A stretch of 64,000 bases of DNA. It comes from Liolophura sinensis. Taxonomy: Eukaryota; Mollusca; Polyplacophora; Chitonida; Chitonidae. Under the pieces are notes generated by a model. That model made no database searches. It saw only the letters and a program-made list of their open reading frames with translations, and was not told where the DNA came from. The stretch's first letter is position 1. Every line of letters starts with the position of its first letter. Of this stretch, positions 36,740-47,730 are shown one piece after another. The stretch is from positions 27,387,608-27,451,607 of the forward strand of contig NC_088300.1 in the NCBI RefSeq assembly GCF_032854445.1. The letters are read 5' to 3'. A program made the position numbers and the translations under genes.

Positions 36740-39090
36740 ACTGAGGGAATAACACAAATAACAGTATGTCATCATATTTTAACACTTCCTATGCGTTGAA
36801 ATGGTGAATGACATTTTCAAGAATTTTTTATTTGTATATGGCAGAGAGTGGGACCTCTGGTTTATGGGTGGAGGAAATGGCAGTGCCCTGAGCTAATGAA
36901 CTGCCCTTCACTAGGTGTTGGAGAAAACCTCTGGGGCAGGGCTGGCTGCAGCAAGACCAACACTTTAGCTCAGTGAGTCAGTAAGGCTAGTCTAAACAAT
37001 ACTAAAGTATGCTATTATAATATACCCCAATTCTTCAACCTTTTCGACTGCCTCTGCAATAAATATTCTGAAACATTCTGAGAGAGCTACATGTATGGGA
37101 TGTAGAGAACTAATTTGCACAGTTTAATGTAGCTTGCATCTTTAGGGACACAGATAAATCATTTTAGCATCATTTTGATAATCATTGTGTGCTTAAATTC
37201 CACTGACAAAAATGCTTTAATGGTTGAAAAGGTAAGGCCTCTCATTACATCTACTAAGTAAAACTGCATTTTGAATGTTTTACTTACTGATCCTAATTTT
37301 ACTTACCCAATATAATTATCAAGCTATACCCTTTAATATTAATCTTGCGTATTTGTACAACTTAAGTCTTGCCCGCTTCTTGCCACCAATGTAATTTCAT
37401 GCCACCATGGTGGCATAGTTGCTACACAAAATGAATTCAACAAACTTAATCTGTTGATCTTCCTTATGGCATATTAGTACTTTTTTCTAGCTGGTCTAAA
37501 TTACTTGTAATGTTCCTGTATAAATTTAGTCAGTCAACTTTTACAGTTTACAGAAATTTTAAAGATGAGTTTGTTGTTAGGTGGTAGAGTTACATTAATT
37601 CATTGTACAACCAGCTTTTCACAATAATGATCTGAGACGGGACATTTACTAACAAGAGGATCAATCCAGACCCTGCCCAATAATTAATTGATACAGGCAT
37701 CAGCCTTCATTATGTAATACACCTACAGAGTAAATAACACATGGAGTGAAGGTGTAACACATTTACCCATCATCGCTGTAGACTGGTAGTATAATAGGCC
37801 TGCAGATTCTGTGCTATACCTCAATGTGTCAGTGGTTCCTGCAGCCACAACACTAACAAACACCTGCACCTGGTATTGATCGTAAGTCATCACAGGACAA
37901 TGCAGAATTGAAACGCCGGGGAATAGTGTAGCAGGTAAAATATTGATGTTTTCTTACACTATTCTGTGTGTGAACGTAGATAGACGATTATGAATCAGGT
38001 TCATTTTCGACAAGCCTTTAACGCAGTCAGAAATAACGATCATCGATCACGCCCAAAACACTGATGCTGTAAAATTTAGATCTGGAGAACGTGAAATACG
38101 TAAATAAGATACAAATTAATGGATGAAATTTAGTTGTATACTTAACTCCGCCCTTCATTCATCAATTTGTTATATGCTATGGTATAGTCTAATATAGGCA
38201 TATAGCCCTTAGCTGCTTACTGCTTATCCTACCAATACAACACACACATGATGTAAAAGTTCGAAATATACACCAAAAAACACAATACCTGTCATACACG
38301 CCTGGATGAATGCTCTTCACTTAAGTTCTACCAGTAAATTCCACACAAAACACATGGACCATTTTGCTGTCACAAAAGCGTTCCATTCTTCTTCACAGGT
38401 ATTCTGGTGGTGCGGAGTTGAACCCAAAGCATCTCCAGGGGGTGATAGAATTGGTTTCTCTTCTTTACTTTACTTAAATGGTGTACTCTACTACTTCACT
38501 AGATTTTTAAAAAAAAAATCCTGTCAGATTAATGAGATTCAGTCAACTGCTTCAATGCAAAGCTCGTCAGTTCTGTTACTAACCTATTGACGGCTGACAT
38601 TTTCACACCTTTGTGGGTTAAGTAGACTCACCTGCTGATGCCGACTGGCACTCAACTTACATCTCGGCAGTAGGAGGGGCGTGTTGGTCTGAGAGACAAA
38701 CATGGGAGACAAATCTTCACGTACTTTTTGAAACCAACGAACATATCTATTCAAAGAACATGAACTACAATAACGTATTACAAAAATGAATGAAATGAAT
38801 GCTGAAAGTAAAGGATACGGAGTGTTCGGCAACGGTTTGTAGCTCTGCGTAGTTATGAGGCTTTATACAGTCAGCCGTGTACATGATGAAGTGTTCAACA
38901 CTGTGATGTGTTCAACATACAATGTCTCTTTACATTTTGCAAAAATCGTCTTCCACTTCGAATCGATTACTTCCTTTAGTTCCTCTTCTGGCCTCTTACA
39001 AACTGTTTTGTCTTCTCGTTGCAGCATTCCGCGAACAACTTCAAGTTTCTCTCCAATACAGCTGTTCATATAGGCCTATAATCTAAGTCC
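36740..39090 (-). other. Upstream region of the kelch-b561 gene
   Basis: The acceptor TTATTCCCTCAG at about 36741-36752 (minus strand) implies an untranslated exon further right, but its place is not visible. At 38584-38830 and 38863-39069 the minus strand has open frames that read more protein-like than most (see the separate entry). The rest shows nothing recognisable. Confidence 0.35.
38630..39069 (-). CDS. Possible two-exon minus-strand gene fragment, unrecognised
   Basis: An ATG at 39069 opens a charged frame (MNSCIGEKLEVVRGMLQRE and on, 68 codons). A donor-like GTAAAG at about 38937 and an acceptor-like TTTACTTTCAG near 38790 would join it in frame to a second stretch that reads RYVRWFQKVREDLSPMFVSQ and ends at CAGCAG|GTGAGT (about 38630). 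The splice sites and composition suggest coding, but no family is recognised and no later exon is seen. It could be a gene start, a pseudogene, or chance. Confidence 0.2.
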
Positions 39091-39256
39091 CTCTCCGGTC
39101 GTACGTGGGAAGGTCTGCCAGCAACCTGCGGATGGTCGTGGGTTTCCCCCGGGCTCTGCCCGGTTTCCACCCACCATAATGCTGGTCGCCGTCGTATAAG
39201 TGAAATATTCTTGAGTACGGCGTAAAACACCAATCAAAAAAAAAAAAAAAAAAAAT
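39091..39256 (+). mobile_element. SINE, 5'-truncated copy with poly(A)-like tail
   Basis: It begins CTCTCCGGTCGTACGTGGGA, follows the family consensus closely (GGATGGTCGTGGGTTTCCCC, GTGAAATATTCTTGAGTACG) and ends CACCAATC followed by a pure A-run instead of AAAT repeats. It is among the least diverged copies in the window. Confidence 0.92.
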
Positions 39257-41817
39257 AATCTAAGTCCAGTCAGCTTTCATCGAACATTGACTAGAACTAT
39301 GTACGCAGGTGATCACATCTCCAACTTTCGGACACACTTAGGCTTTTCTTGTATACTAAAATTCAAGAATCACAGCGCCGTTCACTTGTTAATTTTAGCT
39401 GCCATATTTGTCGGTTCGTTGTTAACGTAATCGAAATCCAGCATGCCTTCGAATTGATTGGCCTTTGTGTGGGTTTTTTCCTCTGTCACGTACTTCCATT
39501 TAGCTTTTGGTAGAATGTAATAAAATGACTGAAACGTGCCTATATGTCTCGAAACAGACATTTGTATACCAACCGTCAGTCATTATATATAATGATTCTA
39601 AGGGGGCAATAATCACAAACCCAATTTCCAAAACAACGTGCAACACAAGGCTGACGAAAAGAAGGGGTCAAAAGCTTTTATTGACGACGAAAAGATACAT
39701 GGAATTTTCTTGGCAAATAAATTAGATCAGTATCCAAGTCGTGCACCATGCTGGATCGTAAGTAACTAGAAGTCTCGAAAGACCGTCTACCTGTATCGAA
39801 GTCCAACATAGTTATTCAGAAATACGAGTTTACATAAAATGCCCAGGAAAAGTTCCCTGCATATGTGACAATACGTAGGCTGTAACAGTGAGGACCATTG
39901 TGTGCTTAAAGGAATCTGTGGTGTGTGTATATGCATATCAGAAAATGCATACATGTACGCTGAAAAAACATTTTTTGAGACATTACGATCAGCTTAGATG
40001 ATAAGCTAACTGGTCACGCCCGTGCACATTAATCGTCAGTACATTTTTCTCGCAAATCACCTATTTTTATGGTAGTGTAATTTAGATCATTTCATTTAAC
40101 GAAAATAACACACATTAACTAACTGTTTATGTGTTCCCTATGTCAGTCGTTTTGGTGTTTATTCTGTGATTATACATATATGTGCAAATAATTGTACGTA
40201 TGTTCATTTCGTTTGCACATATGTATAAATATTTGTACATATTGGTGAAAAGTTTTTGTTTTTCGTTTACATATGTCTAATTCGTTCGTACATATGTATG
40301 TATATATGCCTAAAAAGTTTCATACATTGTTTTGTACATAAGTGGAAATATTTTGCACCAAAGATTACCTTATACAAAACAATAAGATATGTATACAAAG
40401 CCAAGGAATTGGGTATCTACACAATGCTTTTGCACATTGTATTGCACATTGAGAGGAAATACTATACTGGGTGGCCATTTTTTTTCTAGCTTATATGTAA
40501 ACTAACTCATCAGGAAAGCAACCTATTCACCCAGGCTGATCCACCTAACATTCGAGCCAACTAGAGCACAATAACGCACGAAGGGAATAAATAACCATGA
40601 CAGATATAAAAAGGAAAATGACCAGTTTGAGGTTCAAGGGAGACGACCCTAGGATACACATAGTCTTTCAGTCTGAAAGATGTAAGCAGAAATACATAGA
40701 TGAGCTATAACTTATACATGCATGTACCTCTGATATAGGCTTATTCTATACTCAAGTCAAACTTGAAATCACAGTTTAAACATTACAATTATTTGAAATT
40801 TACACTGTTTCGACATATCAGATCTTCTGGTCGTGAAAATGACAAAGACCACCGAGTTTCGAACTAGCGACCTGAGAGTAGGATACCTAATCGCCAGCAA
40901 TGCATGTTCAGCCGTATAGACTATCCAACAGGCTTCCTATATAAACTTGATTTGACTCTGATAAATGGCTTTTTGTCACACGTGAACATCGTCTAATACC
41001 ACTACTAAAAGGCAAAGACTGCTCTAAAATGCAGTACAAATCAGACAAAAGACCATTAAAAACTGTCTAGGAAAATAGTTGGACTTATTTTTATTTTTTT
41101 AGAATTTTTCTAACATAGTAAAATTGAATTAAAAGATCAGATTCTACGGTGGTCTGTTGTGACCCAGAAGGTATACCAACTGCGTCACATCTATACTTTT
41201 TGCATAAGCTCATTCGTTTTAGGGTAAAATCAGCGAATGCATTCATAGATCTACGTGCATTTGCGGTTTAAGTGATGAAATGTAGCAGTCTAATGCGTGT
41301 TAAGTAGCAAAAACCTTATGTGATGTCACTGGTCCCACTGTGGTCAGAAAAGGCCACCACAGAATAAAATATTTGAACGCCTTTTACTAGGTTAAACAAA
41401 TTGTAAAAAAAAAAATACATCAAACTATTTTCCTTGAGAGTTTTTAATGGTCTAACTTTTTCATCTGATACATACTTCATTTTAATGCTTTCTTTGCTTT
41501 TAAGTTTCATTCTCTAATCATATACACTTGACCCTAAGTGGAGAACGCCACATGAACAAGTTAAGTTCAAGACAAGGAGCGGTGGTTTCGATAACGTGCT
41601 CCAGAGCACCTCTTCGTTGCATGGCATGAACGGGGCTTCATGTCAGGGGATTGCGTTTTTACGTCAGGGGTACGGTGCGGTTGCCTATGACCTTTTCCCA
41701 TCTATATATAGAATTGCCTTAAAAAGAACAGTATTAAAAGTACTTATTAAGCAAATAAATTTTACCATGCATTTTTGTGAATTCGAATGCAGTGTTGTTG
41801 TATTGATGACATGATAG
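39257..41817. other. Intergenic, nothing coding recognised
   Basis: AT-rich DNA. At about 40195-40310 the phrase TTCGTTTGCACATATGTA and variants (TTCGTTTACATATGTC, TTCGTACATATGTATG) recur, a degenerate local repeat. Short open frames (39507-39725, 40256-40489) have no recognisable signature. Confidence 0.5.
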
Positions 41818-42064
41818 TTATTTATTTATTTATTTTATTGGTGTTTTTCGCCGTACTCAAGAATATTTCACTTATACGACGGCGGCCAGCATTATGGTGG
41901 GAGGAATCCGGGCAGAGCCCAGAGGAAACCCACGACCATCCACAGGTTGCTGACAGACCTTCCCAAGTACGGCCGGAGAGGAAGCCAGCATGAGCTGGCC
42001 TTGAACACACAGTGACCGCATTGGTGAGACTCCTGGGACATTACGCTGCGCTAGCGCGCTAACC
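41818..42064 (-). mobile_element. SINE, near full-length copy
   Basis: Reads tail to head on the plus strand: (TTTA)n, TTGGTGTTTTTCGCCGTACT, ATTTCACTTATACGACGGCG, CCAGCATTATGGTGGGAGGA, CGACCATCCACAGGTTGCTG, GGAAGCCAGCATGAGCTGGC, ACAGTGACCGCATTGGTGAG, ATTACGCTGCGCTAGCGCGC, TAACCA. The right end is the tRNA-like head (minus strand TGGTTAGCGCGCTAGCGCAG), a polymerase III A-box type sequence. Confidence 0.93.
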
Positions 42065-43403
42065 ATGATAGTGACAATGTATTTGAATGTACTTTTCGGT
42101 TCACCGCCTCATACAATTCAAATGGAGGCAACATCTCGAAATTTAACCTTCAATTCGCTGTATTTATCGGATAAGGCCTGAAAGAACGAAAGACAAAAAT
42201 GAACGTTTGAAAAATTTCGACTGGTTTGACAGCATTTATTAAGCAAAACAATGCTGTTGGTATACAACTGTTATAGTGCTGACAATACATAGTATACTAT
42301 TTGCATTTACGGGCCTGCAATGCGACAATAGGCTTGCATCGACTATTATACTGATGCCAGGTTAGCTGAGGTCAGCAGCGGTAGTCAAGCGACAAATTGT
42401 TAATTGTAATCAAGAGTTAAGGTTATTTTGGTCACAGATGTCAGCAGTTCAGAGAAAGTTTTTTTTTTCATGCAATACGCAGATTATTACAGGAGAACAT
42501 CATTAGTACCGTACATTGATGTTTTCATATTAAATTTCATGGCAGTCTTTTGTTCACATGAATATCTCAATCGCGCAGAACTTGCCAACACTGACATTTG
42601 ACAGATGTAATTTACCTTACAATGACGTGAGCTTCATATGTTAACCTTTAATTATCAATGTATGTCACAGATCAATGTCTGGCACCTTTAAAAAAATTAA
42701 CGGAATTCATTCGTGTTGTTATCTATAAATGCATTTTAGTCAGATTATTTTTCCCTCCTTGAACTTTGCTAACCGCACACACGCATGACTGCATGGGGAA
42801 CGGGTTAACTAATTTGTTGCAGAGGACCACGGCTTTCATGCACCGCATACATAATGTAAATCTGCATTTAAAATGAAATTAATGTGGTGATTTATTGACA
42901 AATTCTTGGTTCAAAACTGCGGTGTATCGTTCATATACACTGGGCTTAGAAATCGCAGGCGTTTTGCAGGTATCGAGTGAATAAATAAATGTCAGGCACA
43001 GACATGAAGTGAACGAAGCTTTCATAAGTATCCATCTAGTGTATATCGATTGCATCTCAGTGGAACAGACATTATTGCAATGCCTTGAGACAACATCTAG
43101 CTTACAGAAAGGTTAATGATCCACAGATATCCTCCGCTATATCTATATGTGTTGGACATCACAAACTTGGTTAAATGAACACGTGCGACAAGGAATTTTA
43201 AAATGTTCGTAGTTTGAGATGGATGCCTGTTCAAGAATATCATCTCCTGCTCAGAGAAAACAGTGTATTTCAGAATAATCCGACAGAACAAAATCAGCTT
43301 GTCGTATGACAGTATTACAGTATAAACTTTGATCTACAGTTTTCCCATATGTGTTAACATCTCCCTGTCGGAAACCAGATAGGGCTGCTATATATGTTTA
43401 TGT

Positions 43404-43510
43404 GTTTATTTATTGTTTGGTGTTTTACGCCGTACTCAAGAATATTTCACTTATACGACGGCGGCCAGCATTATGGTCTGAGGAAACCTGACAGAGCCCG
43501 GGGGAAACTG
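43404..43510 (-). mobile_element. SINE, 5'-truncated copy
   Basis: Tail and 3' body only: TTATTGTTTGGTGTTTTACG, CCGTACTCAAGAATATTTCA, CTTATACGACGGCGGCCAGC, ending at AGAGCCCGGGGGAAAC. Close to consensus. The head side is missing. Confidence 0.9.
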
Positions 43511-43639
43511 CTGTGTATGACAGGTATATATTATTAGTACACAGAAGTTCAGTTAATTAGTTAACAGAATATATAATAATCAATAATAGATTGAGCGTTT
43601 TTTTCTCTGCACGCTCAAGTTATGAAACTCGGTGGTTTA

Positions 43640-43722
43640 CTCCGGGCACCCCAGTTTTCTCCACCCATAAAACCAGACCGCCGTGGGTAGAAGTGAAATA
43701 TTCTTGATAAATAAATAAATGT
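43640..43722 (+). mobile_element. SINE-like 3' fragment, second type
   Basis: GGGCACCCCAGTTTTCTCCA, CCCATAAAACCAGACCGCCG, GTGAAATATTCTTGATAAAT and an (AAAT)n tail. It shares the GTGAAATATTCTTG block and tail with the main SINE but has a different sequence upstream. Confidence 0.6.
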
Positions 43723-44939
43723 ACGCTCACACATACGCGTTAGCCTGAAACCAGATTTGGGTGCAGCATAACAACACTGTAAAGGTGTTATAACAGAACA
43801 AACGAATGAATTTGATCTATACCGATATTCCTATATGTTAACATATGTCAAAATAAACAATAAAAAAACTGGCGGCAATATGACGATTGGTTAGTCAAAG
43901 ACTAACCAGTATGTCTGTTAGACAGTTTTATTTTTTATTTTTGTGGGGGTTTTTTTTCTTTTTTTTGTGTGTACGTCAGTCTGAAATCAGATTTTTCCAG
44001 CGGTATGACAGTTTGTAATAGGATAACGGTTGGATGTGATCTTTAGACTTGTATGTATACGTGTAGACATTAGCAGAGACCGTCAATGACGCCTTAGACA
44101 GACGTGACAACGCAATTTGCTGATAGAGAGAAGAGCGAATACTGGCAGACACGTCAGTTGCAAGAAAATGTCGTTTCGTATCTAGTTTCATATTTTTCAT
44201 ACCAGCAAACAACGGTGCATGAACGGACAAAAAGAATAACAAAAAAGTGCGATTTTCACGCCCATCATGGCATTCACTGACACCCCCAGCTATCTTTATA
44301 TAATTCCTTCTATTACAGATCTACACAGTCACTCTGCATGACACACAAGGATATAGAAATGACTATAAACACGAACACTGCATTGTGGCAACTCCCTTTC
44401 AAATAAATTACTCACAATAATTATGTCAGTACATATTCAAGCCTTATTGAAGCAATCGTTAACAAAGTAAGTTTGAAGATAGTGTATGTTCCTCCGCTTT
44501 GTGGATGACATACATTTGCATTTTCTTCCTTTCAAGATTTTTTTCATTCTCTTGCAGGATATGAATCCATGCTAATTCTCCAACCTTTCCTCATGTGTTT
44601 ATTTTTACATTGGTTGAACTGGCAAGTTTTATGGCTTCAGAAAAAGTATAATTTTATTAGTCTACACAGAATAATGGCTTCATAATAATTCATAATATGC
44701 TTAAACAAACACCTCGAAAAGACACGGAAAGACTGAAGAATTAAATTAACCTCTGTTCAGATTATTTGCATATTACCACATGTCTGTTTCCGCACAGGCC
44801 TACGGTCGAGTTGCCGCGTGTGCAGTACACACTGTGAAGGTCACACTCAAGATTTGTTATACGACGAACGTCAAGTTAAGTTTGAAAGATATTGGAGTGC
44901 CCGGTGTTAGTTACTCAAATAACCTCCTGGTTATTTCAC

Positions 44940-45012
44940 CTTGGTCTAGTGGTAGAAGTGTGAACTCTAAACCGAGAAATCTCTGGTTCAAATCCCCAAC
45001 TGGTAGGCCCGT
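44940..45012 (+). repeat. tRNA-like segment, probably a SINE head or tRNA pseudogene
   Basis: An A-box-like TTGGTCTAGTGGTAGAAGTG and a B-box-like CTGGTTCAAATCC are spaced as in a tRNA, but the acceptor and T stems do not pair well. An A-rich tail (ACATCACTTAAAAAAATAAT) follows, as in a retroposed element. It is not called as a functional tRNA. Confidence 0.4.
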
Positions 45013-46925
45013 CACACCACTAAAACATCACTTAAAAAAATAATAATAAATCCTGTAGCATTAGTCGCACCATCTTGTAACTATGCCTACTTACCCTATA
45101 CAGCGAAGTGTGACAACAGAGCAGATTGGCATAGAATAAATTTGTTCTAAGGTGTAAGTATCCGTTTCAAATGGTTTATTTATATAGGGATTGCAATTGC
45201 ACCACCTTTTGAAAGAATTACTTCCATAACGATGATTTGTTGTGAGTTGCCTTAATATTACATACAGTTCATTTTGCCAAATCTTTGACAACACCTGAAA
45301 TCAGTTCTTACCAAATCCTCCATGTCCTTATAGGTCAGTAGCTTGTTTTGTGGTATATGGTGGGAATGTATATAAGAGCCTCTAGAAAATGGCTATATAG
45401 ACAGAGAGATTATGAAATTGTCTGTCAGTTTGTGTAAATTATGTATTAATCTGGTCACGTGATCTGGTGTACTTATCATGTTAGGCAAACGTATGCCAGT
45501 AATTTTATTTGGAACAACATACCAAATCACAAATGAAAATTCAGAAAAAGTTTTTGTGATATGCGTGCAGCCTTGAATGTATTTTGTGCACGTTGATAAA
45601 TTGTCACACTAAAAGATCTTAAGGTTGTCACTGAACGAGAGAAAGGATTATAAATACTCTGGGTGACACAAAAATAGACGAAAAGACTACAAACAGCTGT
45701 CATGTTGGTCAGATAAGGTATCTGTTCAAACTACTGGCAGTTCAATATCCGCTGCAGAGGATGACAACTGTCATTGCATGTTTGTCGGGCTCACGCCACA
45801 TGACTTGAATTCATTTAGTTATCTTAGAGTTCATCTATACGTGGCATGCTGTAGAACCTGCTCTGTAGCGATACAAGCGCCATAGCGATGATACAGTTTC
45901 AAGATACAGAATCCCTTATGTTATACATGTAACTATAGGCTATATACCAAATGTTCTGACAAAATATCTTCCGAATCGCATCTGGACTAATTCAGTATTA
46001 TATATGCACGCAGGTGTAATAAGGGGAAAAAATAGACCTTTGAGGTTCATATCCCACGCGTAATAATGAAGCAAAAGAAGCAACGGCGTGAGTGTTCTGT
46101 TTGCATATACATGTTAAGTTTATAAATATGCAATATCATGATATATATACAGAGAAAGAATGTTGTCAGTCACAATCGGTCAAAACGTTCTAAAGTTATA
46201 TAGTCCGGACAAAGTCTGGGAAAGGCGCAGAAGCAAAGGTTGTCATCTTGAAAATCAATCCTATAATCCATATAACGTTTTGAAAAAAATAAATAAATAC
46301 GTTATAGGCATAAATTCGCAAGTCTTTATAGAGTCAGCAGAATGAACTGTGCGACGCAAGAAGAAAAACTTATGTTTTAGACTTGTTTTTCGAACTGTTT
46401 GTTTGATAAGATATATAGATCTTAAGGTTCGATAGGTCCTTAATGAAGTCAATTACACTGATGTGTTTCTATACATCATGACTGACAACGTCCATTTATG
46501 AGCGCGACCTTCGCGACCTTCGGCCGGGTGCGCATTTTTCACAAAACCGCGAACTTCTTCCTATGCGGAACACGTGAAGATCTCGTAAGCCACAAAGGCC
46601 GTGGATACTCGCCTCCCTCGTCCTACACAAAGGCAGTGGTTATATTAAAACCGCAACCTTCGTCTTTGCGACCCTTTAATGAGCGTAGACCCCTTAGTGT
46701 TTGAATTCTTCTTTGAGTGATTGTGCTCATGTCAATCTTTGAAACTTCAATATAACTCGCCGTTTATGGTCCAAGAAGTTTGACACCTTACAGCACTATT
46801 TGAAATTTTTCTGAATTTTAGCTCATATTGTCCAAATATAAGCGTTGAAATATAAGTTTTCAGTCAAAACTTGCTTTATGGAAACGGTCCTTGCTGTCTG
46901 TATCTGCTAAGTGGCATAGTTTGTC

Positions 46926-47210
46926 CTAGCTTGAGGTTTAACGTCGTGCTCAGCAATTTTTCAGTCATATGACGATGAAGGAATCATTAGGGTGTATGTA
47001 ATGTACCTACTTGTTGCAGGACGGATTTCCACCGCTCTTTTATCTAATGCTGCTTCACTGAGGCGACTTACCGAAGTTAAGTAAGCTGCCCCGCCTGTGC
47101 CATTATACTGCTATGGGTCAACCAGTCGTTGCACTATCCCCTTCAGGATTGATCCTGGATCTACCGCTCCGGAAGCGGACGCTCTACCAACTGTGCTATC
47201 CGGGGCGGTA
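46926..47210 (-). mobile_element. Second tRNA-derived SINE family, full-length-like copy
   Basis: On the minus strand the head reads CCCCGGATAGCACAGTTGGT then AGAGCGTCCGCTTCCGGAGC, with a tRNA-like anticodon stem CCGC/GCGG and a B-box-like AGGATCAATCCTG. The body follows (GGACGGATTTCCACCGCTCT on the plus strand) and the 3' end is at about 46926-46990, where the plus strand reads GAGGTTTAACGTCGTGCTCA. It is unrelated in sequence to the main SINE. Family membership is inferred from the tRNA head; the boundaries are approximate. Confidence 0.65.
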
Positions 47211-47302
47211 TGTGTTACCATGGGAATATTTATTCTGGTACTTAATATTCAGGCATATACTTGTATCGACGTCCAGGAATTTAGTAACTGTGACTGCTTC
47301 AT

Positions 47303-47513
47303 GGGACCGATTCCACAAAGCCCTGTCTGACGCATTTAAAAACTCTGCACAATGCATTGTTTGTGGTAGTGGACGTTGAAATTTGGAAACATTTGTCTTA
47401 AAATAACATTGGTGAGGGGTACAAAATATTAATTTCTAAAACCCAAAAGTAAGCTTTGAGATCGTATTTTAAAGTTTGACATAAGTCAGAAATGGCCTTG
47501 TGGAGTCGGTCCC
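47303..47513. mobile_element. Fold-back (MITE-like) element, copy 1
   Basis: The left end is GGGACCGATTCCACAAAGCC followed by CTGTCTGACGCATTTAAA. The right end is TTTGACATAAGTCAGAAATG followed by GCCTTGTGGAGTCGGTCCC. These are inverted repeats of about 35-40 bases. The roughly 130-base interior has no coding capacity. It is followed directly by copy 2 in the same orientation. Confidence 0.7.
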
Positions 47514-47730
47514 TGATTCCACGAAGCCATTTCTGACTTACGTCAAACTCTTTAATCCTCTTTACATTACTTCGTATTTGGTTCTGGAGGAAGAAATTTG
47601 GAACACTTTTGTCTTTAGCTAATACTGATGAGGTTGGCAAAATTTCAATTTGAAAAAGCCGAAAAATAATCCTTATGATCATATTTCAATTTTTGCCTTA
47701 AGTCAGAAATGGTTTTGTGGAATCGGGTCT
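47507..47730. mobile_element. Fold-back (MITE-like) element, copy 2
   Basis: The left end is CTGATTCCACGAAGCCATTT followed by CTGACTTACGTCAAACTC. The right end is TTGCCTTAAGTCAGAAATGG followed by TTTTGTGGAATCGGGTC. The interior resembles copy 1 (GAAATTTGGAACACTTTTGT against GAAATTTGGAAACATTTGTC; then ATGAGG.TGGCAAAATTTCA against GTGAGGGGTACAAAATATTA). The junction with copy 1 forms a near-perfect hairpin at 47470-47553. Confidence 0.7.

Larger units (their letters stand above)
42065..46925. other. Intergenic, repeats but no supported gene
   Basis: Contains SINE pieces at 43404-43510 and 43640-43722 and a tRNA-like segment at about 44940-45012. Open frames at 43976-44242 (minus) and 44780-45043 (plus) are short and unrecognised. 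At 46498-46704 there is a local rise in CpG with an open frame; see findings. Confidence 0.5.

Noticed and set aside
36740-36775. Upstream ATG that would extend the kelch-b561 protein by 12 residues
   Set aside because: A clear polypyrimidine tract and CCCTCAG acceptor lie between it and the chosen ATG, and the shorter form starts with a clean signal peptide.
44940-45012. Functional tRNA gene
   Set aside because: The acceptor and T stems do not pair adequately; only the A- and B-box-like parts are good.
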